Source of the DNA: Ensifer sp. MPMI2T
GTDB lineage: Bacteria; Pseudomonadota; Alphaproteobacteria; Rhizobiales; Rhizobiaceae
Length of the DNA: 64,000 nt
Assembly: GCF_004827385.1 (NCBI RefSeq)
Contig: NZ_SRXN01000012.1
Location: 1 to 64,000, forward strand
Reading direction: 5' to 3'
This document shows, in pieces, positions 48,054-56,007 of the stretch (the first letter of the stretch is position 1; each line of letters opens with the position of its first letter). The translations under genes and the position numbers were made by a program. Below the pieces are notes generated by a model. The model was not told the origin of the DNA and made no database searches. It saw nothing but the letters and a program-made list of their open reading frames with translations.

Positions 48054-48800
48054 TTAGCCGATTTGCATCAGGATGGGAAAGCTCTGCTGGAACCAGATCG
48101 CGACCGAGCTGATGAAGCCGAAGAGGAAGGCGAGACCCGCCAGAACGAGCAGCGCGCCCATCAGTTTCTCGACGAGACCGAGATGACGCCGGAAGCGCGA
48201 GAGAAAATGCATGAACGCCCCGGAAAACCCGGCCGCGATCCAGAACGGAACGGCAAGGCCAAGCGAATAGATCGCCAAGAGCAGCGCGCCGTCGCTTACG
48301 GTGTCGCGCGCGGCGGCGACCCCGAGAATGGTACCGAGGACAGGGCCGATGCAGGGTGTCCAACCGAAGGCGAAGGCAAGGCCCATGATGTAAGCACCCG
48401 ACAACGTCGCAGGCTTGCCGCCGCCCTGAAAGCGCGCCTCGCGGGCAAGCAGTCCGATGCGAAAAACGCCAAGGAAATGCAATCCCATGACGATGATGAT
48501 AATGCCGCCGATGCGCGACAGCAGGTCCATATATTGCCGCAACAAGAGGCCGATCGACGACGCCCCTGCCCCCAGCGCCACAAAGACCGTCGCAAAGCCG
48601 AGCGTGAAGAACAGTGCCGCCGGCAGCACGGCGCGCCGGGTGCTGGCGATTGCGACGGCATCACCGCCTCGAAACTGATCAACGGAGACGCCTGCCATAT
48701 AGCAGAGATACGGCGGAACGAGTGGCAGGACGCAGGGCGAAAGAAAGGACAGAGCGCCTGCGAGGATGGCGGTCCAGATGGAGATATCGGCAATCGACAA
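48054..48800 (-). CDS. ccdA: cytochrome c biogenesis protein CcdA
   Basis: 248 residues, six or so transmembrane segments. FLSPCVLPLVPPYLCYMAG and FGWTPCIGPVLGTILG carry the paired membrane cysteines that pass electrons from thioredoxin to periplasmic thiols for cytochrome c maturation. LSFLSPCVLPL near the start is diagnostic. A palindrome lies 36 nt upstream. Confidence 0.96.
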   Translation of the reverse strand: MSIADISIWTAILAGALSFLSPCVLPLVPPYLCYMAGVSVDQFRGGDAVAIASTRRAVLPAALFFTLGFATVFVALGAGASSIGLLLRQYMDLLSRIGGIIIIVMGLHFLGVFRIGLLAREARFQGGGKPATLSGAYIMGLAFAFGWTPCIGPVLGTILGVAAARDTVSDGALLLAIYSLGLAVPFWIAAGFSGAFMHFLSRFRRHLGLVEKLMGALLVLAGLAFLFGFISSVAIWFQQSFPILMQIG

Positions 48801-48835
48801 CGGCTAGAACTCCGGCACTCGGCATATCATCTCTC

Positions 48836-48851
48836 TATACGTAGACGTATA
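48836..48851. promoter_or_regulatory. palindrome upstream of ccdA
   Basis: TATACGT-AG-ACGTATA, a perfect 7-bp inverted repeat with a 2-bp centre, lies 36-51 nt before the ccdA start. The AT-rich dyad has the size of an operator. No regulator is assigned. Confidence 0.45.
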
Positions 48852-48939
48852 CAGCGAAACCAATCACCTTTTGGCGATCATTTTGCCGCACGCGCCAAGC
48901 CTGTTGACCGAAACCCGATCGCTGTAAGCCGCTTCAGCG

Positions 48940-48977
48940 GAATGCAGCCACGTCATTTATGCAAATCGGCTGCATTC
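48940..48977. other. inverted repeat, 10-bp arms
   Basis: GAATGCAGCC and GGCTGCATTC are separated by 18 nt in the ccdA to tRNA-Lys spacer. No T-run follows. The function is not evident; it could fold in a leader transcript or be a protein-binding dyad. Confidence 0.4.
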
Positions 48978-49099
48978 TCGCTTCCGGTGGCTTCGCTCCG
49001 AACGCATAAGCGTGATATATGCATTTTTGAGGTTGACCGCAGCCAAGCTCGCGTGCATATGTCCGCCCACTTCCACCGGGCTTAGCGGCCGCGGCGCGG

Positions 49100-49175
49100 G
49101 AGCGCGTAGCTCAGTCGGTAGAGCAACTGACTTTTAATCAGTAGGTCCAGGGTTCGAATCCCTGCGCGCTCACCA
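49100..49175 (+). tRNA. tRNA-Lys (UUU)
   Basis: 76 nt, GAGCGCG acceptor stem, D arm AGCTCAGTCGGTAGAGC, anticodon loop CTTTTAA (TTT), T arm GGTTCGAATCC, encoded CCA. All arms pair. Confidence 0.98.
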
Positions 49176-49497
49176 AAAATCTCAATAATTTACCGAAGAT
49201 AGTTCACGTAAAGCGTCATCTTTGTTTTCGCACCAGGGCGACATTTGGGTGACCACGAACCTTCACAGCTATCGCGTGCTTCCCCTCGCCACCGTGGGCA
49301 GTTGCCCTAAGCGGGAGGTCTTTTGGCGTTCCCTCGGCACATGTCGCACTCCTACTGACGGACGCGCGGCTGATGGACGCGCGGCGACCAACATTCGACG
49401 AATCTCGAAGTGTGGCTCATACACATCGCGCAGCGGATAAAGCTCGGGCTCGCGAAATTCGTTCTTCCGTAAGTGCGCAATCCGTTCTCTATCAAAT

Positions 49498-49522
49498 GGA
49501 ACCAACGAGCCCTCCAACTGTT
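49498..49522 (+). promoter_or_regulatory. putative EcfG/RpoE2 general-stress promoter
   Basis: GGAAC followed after 16 bp by TGTT (GGAAC-N18-TT), close to the alphaproteobacterial consensus GGAAC-N16/17-CGTT. It ends 32 nt before the start of the small exported protein gene at 49554. Confidence 0.5.
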
Positions 49523-49553
49523 TTCCCCCAGCCTGCGTCAAAGGACAGCCATC

Positions 49554-49853
49554 ATGTTTACCGCCCTGTTCCTCGCTTCGCTCCTGGCTCCCACGAACGC
49601 GCTTTCCAATGGCGCTACGGTGGAAGACTTGCAGGCGGATTTCGAACACGCCGTCGCCTGCGAGCAGATAGATGGCCGCAAGGTCTGGAAGGGGGAAATC
49701 GCGTATTACATTCAGTCCTATGTGTATGAAGGCGATGTCACGGCCCAGACAGATGCCGCCGACGCTGTCTTGCCAGAAGACAATACGGCGGAAACGGTCA
49801 AAGAGTTCGAGAGAGCCTGCGCGGCGATCGCGTCGGCCCGATCGTCCCGCTGA
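49554..49853 (+). CDS. small exported protein of unknown function
   Basis: 99 residues with an N-terminal signal peptide (MFTALFLASLLAPTNALS). The mature part, ATVEDLQADFEHAVACEQ then WKGEIAYYIQSYVYEGDV and FERACAAIA, resembles small Rap1a/Tai-like domains with two cysteines, but this is not certain. AAAGGACAG lies upstream of the ATG at 49554; the longer frame (from 49473) has no site. A stress-type promoter match precedes it. Confidence 0.68.
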   Translation: MFTALFLASLLAPTNALSNGATVEDLQADFEHAVACEQIDGRKVWKGEIAYYIQSYVYEGDVTAQTDAADAVLPEDNTAETVKEFERACAAIASARSSR

Positions 49854-49857
49854 CGCC

Positions 49858-50898
49858 TCATCCCGCGTCTGAAACCGGGAGCGAATCGTCCTTACGACCA
49901 TGTGCCACCTCGGCGCGCAGAGAAGTCTCTCCGCGGGTGATACTTCGCATCTTCAACGGACTCGATTGATATTCGCGGCTGTAAGCGCGAGAGAACGCCG
50001 AGAGGCTGTCGAAGCCACAACGCAACGCGATATCCCGTATCGGAATCGCCGAATCGCGAACAAGCCGGTGCGCGACCTGAAGCCGAAGGCGGAGATAATA
50101 GGCAGCGGGACTGATCGAGAGCCCCTTTGCGAAGAGGAGTTCGAGCTTGCGGCGCGAGATCGATAGCCGCCGCGCCAAAGCCGCGACGGTCAGCGGTCGC
50201 TCCAGCGTGCGTTCCATCAGCCTTATCGCGCCGGCAAGCTCCGGATCGCGCGCCTCGATGCGGCCAAGCGACACAAAAGGCTGCACATCGGTGGCGCTGT
50301 GCATCTGATCGTAAACGAAGATACTTGCCACATCGAGCGCCAGAGCCGGCCCCAATCTCTCGGTGATCAGATGCAGCATCATGTCGAATGTCGGCGAAGC
50401 GCCGCCGGAGGTCCAATATTTGCCGTCGGTTACGAAGCGGTCGCCCATAACGGTAAGCGCGGGAAAAGTCTGGCTAAAATCCTCGAGCTCTTCCCAATGC
50501 GCCGTTGCCTTGCGGCCATTGAGAAGCCCCGACCGCCCGAGTAGCCAGCAGCCGGATTCGATTCCCGCTACGATATCGAAGTGACGAGCACACTCCTGCA
50601 GCGTCGCGAGAAACCGCTTGCCGGCGTGCTTTTGGAGATTGAAGCCTCCGATCACCAGAAGAAGATCACCGCCGAGCGGCGGCGCAAATCGACCCTCGAC
50701 ATTGATCGGAACGCCGCAGGTCAGCATCGTCGCCTCTCCATCGCCAGACAGCAGCCGCCAGCGAAAGACCTGTCTGCCGGCCACGCGATTTGCGGCGCGC
50801 ATCGGATCCAGTACCGAGGCCAGCGACATGATCGACGACTCGGGCAGGACGACAACCACGACTTCAATCGGAGATTGTTTTTCGACACGTTGTGACAT
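49858..50898 (-). CDS. GlxA-family AraC-type transcriptional regulator
   Basis: 346 residues. An N-terminal DJ-1/PfpI-like amidase fold (about 10-190; VVVVVLPESSIMSLASVLDP; AGIESGCWLLGRSGLLNGRK with the nucleophile-elbow Cys; ATAHWEELEDF) is joined to an AraC helix-turn-helix pair (about 230-325; LARRLSISRRKLELLFAKG; DIALRCGFDSLSAFSRAY). Relatives regulate choline, carnitine and arginine catabolism. Target unknown. It is convergent with the small exported gene, stops 4 nt apart. Confidence 0.94.
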   Translation of the reverse strand: MSQRVEKQSPIEVVVVVLPESSIMSLASVLDPMRAANRVAGRQVFRWRLLSGDGEATMLTCGVPINVEGRFAPPLGGDLLLVIGGFNLQKHAGKRFLATLQECARHFDIVAGIESGCWLLGRSGLLNGRKATAHWEELEDFSQTFPALTVMGDRFVTDGKYWTSGGASPTFDMMLHLITERLGPALALDVASIFVYDQMHSATDVQPFVSLGRIEARDPELAGAIRLMERTLERPLTVAALARRLSISRRKLELLFAKGLSISPAAYYLRLRLQVAHRLVRDSAIPIRDIALRCGFDSLSAFSRAYSREYQSSPLKMRSITRGETSLRAEVAHGRKDDSLPVSDAG

Positions 50899-51173
50899 GC
50901 GGATAACGTCAAATTTTGTGCGTGATATGTCAATTCAGAAATCGCCGTTCAGGCATTATCGACAGGCAATCGATCTCCCTTCGCGCGGCATTTTGCAGCC
51001 CCGCGCAGAGACGTTCCCCTTTCCGCGATTTTTCCGGGACGGGCCGGTCGGAATCCAAACCCGCCGGTCCGTTTTTTTTGCACGATGCGTGCGATTCGAC
51101 AGAACTGATTTTTGGCAGACTCGTTTCCTATTAGTTGATACTCTCCGGAATTAGACAACAGGAGTTATCCGGA

Positions 51174-51821
51174 ATGAGCAGAACCGTGCTTGTTGCGATC
51201 TTCGGTGTGTCGCTGCTGGCGGGAACGTCTAACGCAGCAGACCTGACGGAGACTCCAGCGCCAGCGCCGGTTGTCGAAGCAGCGCCCACATTCGTCTGGA
51301 CCGGCGGCTATGTCGGCCTCCAGGGCGGCGGCGGATGGCTCAACAGCGATTTAAGCGTCCCCGGGGCAAGCGCCTCGAAGGACTTCAACGGCGGTCTTTT
51401 TGGCGCGTTTGCCGGTTACAATTACCAGCAGGGTGACTGGGTTCTCGGTATCGAAGGAGACGTCACCTACAACTGGAACGACAAGACCTTCAACGTCTTC
51501 GGCGCGAACACCGAGGTCGGAACCGACCTTTCCGGATCGGTGCGCGGGCGCGTCGGCTATACCTTGAACGAAAAAGCCCTACTGTATGCGACCGGCGGCT
51601 GGGCGGTGACTCGCGGCTTCGTCGATGTTGCCGGCGCACCGAAGGAGAAGGAGACCTTCAACGGCTGGACCATCGGAGCCGGCGTCGATTATGGCTTCAC
51701 CGACAGCGTCTTCGGTCGTGCCGAGTATCGCTACAATGATTTCGGCGACAAGGATGTCGGTGGCGTCGATGTCGATCTCGACCAACATCAATTCACAGTC
51801 GGCGTCGGGGTGAAATTCTGA
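51174..51821 (+). CDS. outer-membrane beta-barrel protein (Omp25/RopB-like)
   Basis: 215 residues. A signal peptide (1-21, SNAAD), a short Pro/Ala linker (PAPAPVVEAAP), then an eight-stranded OmpA-like barrel with alternating aromatic strands (WTGGYVGLQGGGGWL; GYNYQQGDWVLGIEGDV; VFGRAEYRYNDFG) ending in a terminal Phe (VGVGVKF), the signal for outer-membrane assembly. AGGAG precedes the ATG at 51174. A repeat and then a strong terminator follow it. Confidence 0.92.
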   Translation: MSRTVLVAIFGVSLLAGTSNAADLTETPAPAPVVEAAPTFVWTGGYVGLQGGGGWLNSDLSVPGASASKDFNGGLFGAFAGYNYQQGDWVLGIEGDVTYNWNDKTFNVFGANTEVGTDLSGSVRGRVGYTLNEKALLYATGGWAVTRGFVDVAGAPKEKETFNGWTIGAGVDYGFTDSVFGRAEYRYNDFGDKDVGGVDVDLDQHQFTVGVGVKF

Positions 51822-51825
51822 CGCC

Positions 51826-51930
51826 TACAGCGCCGCGCGTCTTATCAGACGCGCAAAGGACGCTGTAGCACTTTGAATTGCTGCATGTTTTTTGTCCTTA
51901 AATCGGCTACGATTTAGGAAAAATGCAGTA
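51826..51930 (+). repeat. interspersed double-hairpin repeat, copy 6 (near-consensus)
   Basis: A well-preserved copy: TACAGCG, GCGCGTCTTATCAGACGCGC, CGCTGTA, the linker GCACTTTGAATTGC and the TGCATGTTT hairpin. It begins 4 bp after the outer-membrane-protein stop. Confidence 0.95.
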
Positions 51931-51948
51931 AGATCGTTTCGATCGACG

Positions 51949-51976
51949 CCCCCGGCCCCATTACCGGGGGTTTTTT
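51949..51976 (+). terminator. intrinsic terminator after the outer-membrane-protein gene and repeat
   Basis: CCCCCGG with CCGGGGG around an 8-nt loop, followed by TTTTTT. The gene's own terminator now lies beyond the repeat, which suggests that the repeat was inserted between stop codon and terminator. Confidence 0.93.
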
Positions 51977-52065
51977 CTGAGGACGGGACCACCAGCCGGA
52001 AGGCGGATGCCAGGCAACACGGACCAGGGAGCAACGCACGAAGGCAATCGAAAACGGGAGGAACA

Positions 52066-52329
52066 ATGGGAAAGTTTCTCGAATTTCTGGGCGGTGTCAT
52101 CGCAATCGGCACGCTCGCGCTGCTTGCAATGACGCTGATACCCTCTCTCGATATCAAAACCCTCTTGGCCGTGCTCCCTTGGGCGTTCCCTGCAATAGCC
52201 GGCGGACTCATTCTGGTAGCCTTCGGCTCGATGCTCGACCATCTCGCCGCGATTCGTTCAGCTGCGGAACAACAGGCGGAGATCTTCCAAAAACTCTTGG
52301 ATCGGCGACCTCCGCCGAAGACCGAATGA
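52066..52329 (+). CDS. small membrane protein, two hydrophobic segments
   Basis: 87 residues. Two hydrophobic stretches (about 5-27, FLGGVIAIGTLALLAMTLIP; about 32-52, LLAVLPWAFPAIAGGLILVA) precede an acidic and basic tail (AAEQQAEIFQKLLDRR). GGGAGGAA lies right before the ATG at 52066. No family is recognised. It is surrounded by other small envelope genes. Confidence 0.75.
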   Translation: MGKFLEFLGGVIAIGTLALLAMTLIPSLDIKTLLAVLPWAFPAIAGGLILVAFGSMLDHLAAIRSAAEQQAEIFQKLLDRRPPPKTE

Positions 52330-52521
52330 GAGCCTGCCTGCGGTTGAGCCGCCACGACAGCGCTCCACGCGGTTCAATCGCGGAACCACCCTCTACCACT
52401 CGCATAGCCTAACGCGGCTGCAGTCTTCGGTAGATTGGGGACGTCTTCAATTCTACTGGTTGAAAAATCCGACTGCTGGCCCAATACTCACGCTGAGACG
52501 ACCAACCTGAGGAGAGTCGCC

Positions 52522-52728
52522 ATGAACAGAAATGTGGTCATCGGCATCATCGTTGTCGCACTCATTATCCTTGCCGTCGTGTATCTAATGCCAGCGTCTG
52601 GTCCACAGACGTCCGAAACGCCTCCAGCTCCGACAACGACGGAACCAGCAACACCACAGCAACCGGCGGCACCAGAGCAGCCCGCAACGCCACAGCAACC
52701 CGCAACGCCACAGCAACCGGCGCAGTAA
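52522..52728 (+). CDS. single-pass membrane protein with PQQPA repeats
   Basis: 68 residues. One transmembrane segment (VVIGIIVVALIILAVVYLMP, residues 4-23), then a low-complexity Pro/Thr/Gln tail made of repeats of the type ATPQQPA and APEQPA. It probably sits in the inner membrane with the tail in the periplasm, like a linker or wall-spanning peptide. GAGGAGAG precedes the ATG. The repeat number is likely variable between strains. Confidence 0.75.
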   Translation: MNRNVVIGIIVVALIILAVVYLMPASGPQTSETPPAPTTTEPATPQQPAAPEQPATPQQPATPQQPAQ

Positions 52729-52840
52729 GCTTTCTGCTGGCTGCGTTCCCTGCTGCATGAGACCGCACTGCACGTCTGTTGAGATGTGCGGTGCCGTTTC
52801 ACTCTGAACTGCTGCTCGTTTCAGGAAATCAGGCGATCCT

Positions 52841-52944
52841 TACAGCGCCGCGCGTCCATCAGATGCGCGAAGGACGCTGTAAGGCTTTGAATTACTGCAT
52901 GTTTGTATCCTTAAATCGGGTACGATTTAAGGATACACGCAGTA
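52841..52944 (+). repeat. interspersed double-hairpin repeat, copy 7
   Basis: TACAGCGCCGCGCGTCCATC, CGCTGTA, a mutated linker (GGCTTTGAATTAC) and the second hairpin with the loop GGTA. It ends 13 bp before the stop of the BA14K-like gene. Confidence 0.93.
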
Positions 52945-52957
52945 TCTTCGGGGATGC

Positions 52958-53425
52958 TCAATAGTAGGGCGAGACACACTGCTGGCGAGGCCCGTAGTAA
53001 GGCTGGAAGCTGTTGTCGTACGCTCGGTAAGAGCGGTACTGCGCATAGCACCAATCGACATGAGCGCGGTTCGCATCCGTATAGACGCGTCGCGGCGGTG
53101 GTGGTGGTGGGGGCGCTGCGATCGCACCTCCAATGATCATGCCGGCTCCGAATGCCGCCAACGGATACCACCATCCGTCACTGTGCCGACGGTATCCGTC
53201 GCGACGGTAGCGATAACCGCGATAACCGTTGTAATGACCATAACGAGGCCCGTCATCGCCGCGCCAACCGTGACGCGGTCCGCCATGGTGCCAGGGCTTA
53301 TGGTGGACCAATTCGATCCCGCTCGGGTTCGACTGCGACACAGGCGCGAAGGGCATGGCCTGAGCCGGTGGGTAGCTAGTGAATGCCGTAACCGCCGCAA
53401 GGACCAATACACCGATCTTCTTCAT
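52958..53425 (-). CDS. BA14K-family exported protein
   Basis: 155 residues. A signal peptide (1-23, PAQA) is followed by a His/Gly/Tyr/Arg-rich stretch (about 40-85: [16 protein letters not shown]), a hydrophobic segment ([16 protein letters not shown]), a polyproline run, then the BA14K motif [19 protein letters not shown] with the terminal CVSPYY. Brucella BA14K is a lectin-like immunoreactive protein needed for LPS integrity; here an envelope role is inferred. Confidence 0.9.
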   Translation of the reverse strand: MKKIGVLVLAAVTAFTSYPPAQAMPFAPVSQSNPSGIELVHHKPWHHGGPRHGWRGDDGPRYGHYNGYRGYRYRRDGYRRHSDGWWYPLAAFGAGMIIGGAIAAPPPPPPPRRVYTDANRAHVDWCYAQYRSYRAYDNSFQPYYGPRQQCVSPYY

Positions 53426-53577
53426 TCATATCACCGAATCTGTTTGCGATCGGGCGATCTTTCCTTGCCGTGACTGAACCGGGCATGAACGTCCACAGAA
53501 GTCGGTGAAGATGCACGCACAAGAATTGGCGGCCAATGGCGCTGCCTGTCGCGTCTTAGTGGCTAAAGACTAGGAAG

Positions 53578-53680
53578 TACTCCTGCATGTCTCCTTAAAT
53601 AGCGGGTTTGAGGATGAGACGTGCAGCAATTCAAAGTGCTACAGCGTCCTTTGCGCGTCTGATAGACGCGCGGCGCCGTA
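53578..53680 (-). repeat. interspersed double-hairpin repeat, copy 8
   Basis: Reverse orientation. The CCTTAAAT hairpin arm is shortened (loop AGCGGG); the GCGCGTCTGATAGACGCGC hairpin is intact. Confidence 0.9.
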
Positions 53681-53823
53681 GGCGCGAACTGGTCCAGATT
53701 CTTGGCGAACGGAAATTCTTCGCAGTTCGGGTCCGCGATATCCTGGCAGTGAGTGATCTTGGCGGCTAGTGCCGCGGCCGGCCTCCCATTCGACCGGCCA
53801 GCGGCTTGTCGGTAATCATAACC
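53680..53823 (-). pseudogene. possible gene remnant cut by a repeat
   Basis: On the minus strand an open frame with coding-like third positions reads AALAAKITHCQDIADPNCEE then FPFAKNLDQFAP and runs straight into the repeat at 53680. It has no ATG, GTG or TTG start: a TGA lies just upstream, and a nearby ATG is in another frame. This looks like the 3' part of a small gene after a frameshift and insertion of the repeat. Weakly supported. Confidence 0.3.
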
Positions 53824-53897
53824 GGCTCAGCCCAACCCACTTCGGTAGAAGATCGAGCGACGATCGCTTATCGACCTTTCCGCCTGACCAGCAGGCC

Positions 53898-54233
53898 TTA
53901 CCCTATGCGAGGGCAGCCTGGTCGATTTGCAAAGTACACGGTCGTGTATCGGCCGCGACGACCGACGCCATCAACGACGACCTGCCTGCGGGTAACGGAT
54001 TCAATCTCAGGATCATCTAGCCCCAGGCTGTAGGCGCGGCGAATGGCCTGGCGTTCGCTGCAACCGCGATACGATCGATAGCCGTCGCGGTCATAATCTC
54101 GATCGCGCATTTGCACATCGGGCCCGCCCGGGCCAAGATACAAGTCTATTGACTGGGCCGGCGAAGCAGATGGCAGGGCCATAACGGCACCGGCCACTGT
54201 TAATCCGGTCGCGAGAACCTTGCCGATGTTCAT
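53898..54233 (-). CDS. small exported protein, Arg/Tyr/Asp-rich
   Basis: 111 residues. Signal peptide about 1-27 (VMALPSASPAQ). The mature chain has MRDRDYDRDGYRSYRGCSE, then RQAIRRAYSLGLDDPEIESV and a basic beta-rich end (VVVDGVGRRGRYTTVYF). The middle resembles small rhizobial envelope proteins with a conserved C-x-E-x-Q-A motif; function unknown. GGAGGAG precedes the ATG. A full EcfG-type promoter match lies about 42 nt upstream, so induction by starvation, heat or salt is predicted. Confidence 0.78.
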   Translation of the reverse strand: MNIGKVLATGLTVAGAVMALPSASPAQSIDLYLGPGGPDVQMRDRDYDRDGYRSYRGCSERQAIRRAYSLGLDDPEIESVTRRQVVVDGVGRRGRYTTVYFANRPGCPRIG

Positions 54234-54275
54234 GGCTTCTCCTCCATGTCCTCATTTAAGTTATTGCTAAAGCGG

Positions 54276-54300
54276 AACGATGCTGGAGCGGATAAGTTCC
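54276..54300 (-). promoter_or_regulatory. EcfG/RpoE2-type promoter, consensus match
   Basis: On the minus strand, GGAAC is followed after exactly 16 bp by CGTT, the general-stress consensus of alphaproteobacteria. It lies 42 nt before the start of the exported protein at 54233. Confidence 0.75.
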
Positions 54301-54404
54301 AGTTGCGGCGGCCCCCCAGCCAGGTCAGCCCTGTCGTCGAGCACTCCTGCGTGGAGACCACAATGGCGGGCCGGTCTCTCACACTGCCTGTCAATGCCGC
54401 GTTT

Positions 54405-54605
54405 TCACGGGCCGCCTGCCATCGATCCAACGACCACCATCACCACCGCGTCGACATCGATTTCACCATTGACTGTGAGTTTGCCACCGGTTCGGCGGAC
54501 ACTGAGTTTCGAGGGATTTTCGGCTGCCTGCCGTTCGAGCTCTTCGGCGACCGCAGCGATCGCTTTCGCCTCCAGTGCGCCCTGATTTAAATCGCTGGTA
54601 CCCAT
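54405..54605 (-). CDS. small hypothetical protein
   Basis: 66 residues. A helical Ala/Glu-rich first half (GALEAKAIAAVAEELERQAA) and a short hydrophobic end (VDAVVMVVVGSMAGGP). Its start overlaps the end of the upstream gene by 19 nt in another frame, so the two may be cotranscribed. GGAGGG lies about 12 nt before the ATG. Function unknown. Confidence 0.55.
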   Translation of the reverse strand: MGTSDLNQGALEAKAIAAVAEELERQAAENPSKLSVRRTGGKLTVNGEIDVDAVVMVVVGSMAGGP

Positions 54606-54820
54606 TTCCAGAAAACGCCCTCCTTGCGCTCGGGATAATGCTTGAATTCACACTCGAATCGCCGGCCGTAAGACGTAGCTTCCGCCAGTGCCGCCGGGGC
54701 CGGCGGATTCATTCCCATCCCTGGACCGAACCAGTCTTCAATGAGATCATCGGGAACATAGGTCCCTATTCTCAAGGGAAGACTGGCCAGTACAAAATCC
54801 ATCTCTTTTGGCGGTGGCAT
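54587..54820 (-). CDS. small hypothetical protein
   Basis: 77 residues, soluble and acidic, with several aromatic residues (LIEDWFGPGMGMNPPAP; GRRFECEFKHYPERKEGVFW). An excellent GGAGGAG site precedes the ATG, and an EcfG-type promoter match lies 20 nt upstream. No family is recognised. It is the first gene of a probable two-gene unit. Confidence 0.68.
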   Translation of the reverse strand: MPPPKEMDFVLASLPLRIGTYVPDDLIEDWFGPGMGMNPPAPAALAEATSYGRRFECEFKHYPERKEGVFWKWVPAI

Positions 54821-54840
54821 GCGCTCCTCCTGACCAGACT

Positions 54841-54865
54841 AACAAGACAGCAGCCCGGAAGTTCC
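54841..54865 (-). promoter_or_regulatory. putative EcfG/RpoE2-type promoter
   Basis: Minus strand: GGAAC, 16 bp, TGTT (GGAAC-N18-TT). It ends 20 nt before the ATG at 54820. One mismatch to the CGTT element. Confidence 0.55.
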
Positions 54866-54978
54866 GCCGCCTTGCTACGTCAGCCTCGCGGCCCCGCGTG
54901 TGCGGCAAGGCGGAAAGATCGCAGGCGCGAAGCCGAGGCTCGCGGCAAACCGTGCCGGAACCTCGTGATTCGCAAGCC

Positions 54979-55698
54979 CTATGCCAGGATCACGATGATC
55001 TTAAGCGACGAGGGTTCTACGATTACGATCCGGCCATCGGCCAGGACGAAGAAGCGGTAACCCTCGTATTGTGGCACGATCTTCACGATACGCTGCGGGA
55101 GAGGCCTCAGTTCGACCGTTTCGGGGACGGCTGCGCCGACCGTGACGTTGAAATCAACATCGACGGGCTCAACATTCTCCTCTTTGACGATCTGCGTGAT
55201 TTCCGTCTTCTGTTCCACGGTCACGTTGACATCGCCGCCACCAGTGGCCTGGCCCTGCTGCGATTCATCCTGACCGGTTTCGCCTTGCGGCTGCTCGGTC
55301 TGCCCTTGATCCTGCTGCTGGTCCGTTTGTCCTTCCGGAGGCTGCTGTTCGGTGTCGGGTTGGTCCGGCTGCTCTGCTTCGGGAGCGACTTGATCTTGCT
55401 GCTGTTGCTCCGGTGTGCCGGTATCGGGTTGCGGTTGCTGATCCTGCTGCTGCTGCTGTCCGGTCCCGCCCTGCTCGGCTCCAGGCTGTTGTTCTTCCAT
55501 GGGCTGACCTTGCTGGCCGGTACCTTCACCTTGCGGCTGCTCGGGCTGCTGGCCCTGTGCACCACCTTGCGGACATTCGGTGCCTGCCGGGCATTCGGCG
55601 GACTGCCCTTGTGCCGGCTGCTCGGTCTGCGCGAGGGCCGGCACGTAGGTGACGCCGAGGCCCAAAGCAATTGCACTCTTTATGAGGATACCTTTCAT
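54979..55698 (-). CDS. DUF1236-family exported protein with Gln/Pro-rich region
   Basis: 239 residues. Signal peptide 1-24 (VPALAQ). Residues 25-150 are low complexity, rich in Gln, Pro, Glu and Gly. A beta segment (about 155-190: VNVTVEQKTEITQIVKEENV) is followed by the DUF1236 domain (about 205-239: VPQYEGYRFFVLADGRIVIV). DUF1236 proteins are small envelope proteins of alphaproteobacteria without a proven function. GGAG precedes the ATG at 55698; the longer frame has no site. A near-match EcfG promoter lies upstream. Confidence 0.85.
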   Translation of the reverse strand: MKGILIKSAIALGLGVTYVPALAQTEQPAQGQSAECPAGTECPQGGAQGQQPEQPQGEGTGQQGQPMEEQQPGAEQGGTGQQQQQDQQPQPDTGTPEQQQQDQVAPEAEQPDQPDTEQQPPEGQTDQQQDQGQTEQPQGETGQDESQQGQATGGGDVNVTVEQKTEITQIVKEENVEPVDVDFNVTVGAAVPETVELRPLPQRIVKIVPQYEGYRFFVLADGRIVIVEPSSLKIIVILA

Positions 55699-55733
55699 CG
55701 GAAGTACTCCAAGCAAAATCCCTTCCGAAGCCG

Positions 55734-55758
55734 AACCCGTTGGGTTCAAGAGTGTTCC
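55734..55758 (-). promoter_or_regulatory. possible EcfG/RpoE2-type promoter
   Basis: Minus strand: GGAAC, 16 bp, GGTT, 36 nt before the DUF1236-protein start. One mismatch to CGTT. Confidence 0.45.
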
Positions 55759-56007
55759 AGCGAACCCCGCCGAAGGCACCCCAAAATGGGATCCATCGGA
55801 CCTTAGTCCGACGCGACACAGCCATAGGTCCCATGGTCGTTGCGGAATTTCCGTCCCGACACATATTGCAACAATTGAGCGCCAACGCGCGGACTATCCC
55901 AATGCCGGCGTGAGCGCGCGAGGTCCCAGAGCGACGCCCCAATAGTCGTTTCTGCCCCGTTCTGGGACCTTCATCTCTCTCCCGATACAGGGACGACTGA
56001 TCGCATC

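Noticed and set aside
52434-52470. GGGAC-type EcfG promoter before the PQQPA-repeat gene
   Set aside because: The -35 element has a mismatch and spacing to GGTT is 15 bp; too weak to claim.
54246-54590. 114-codon plus-strand frame (54246-54590)
   Set aside because: It lies opposite a well-supported promoter and a minus-strand gene, with no ribosome-binding site.
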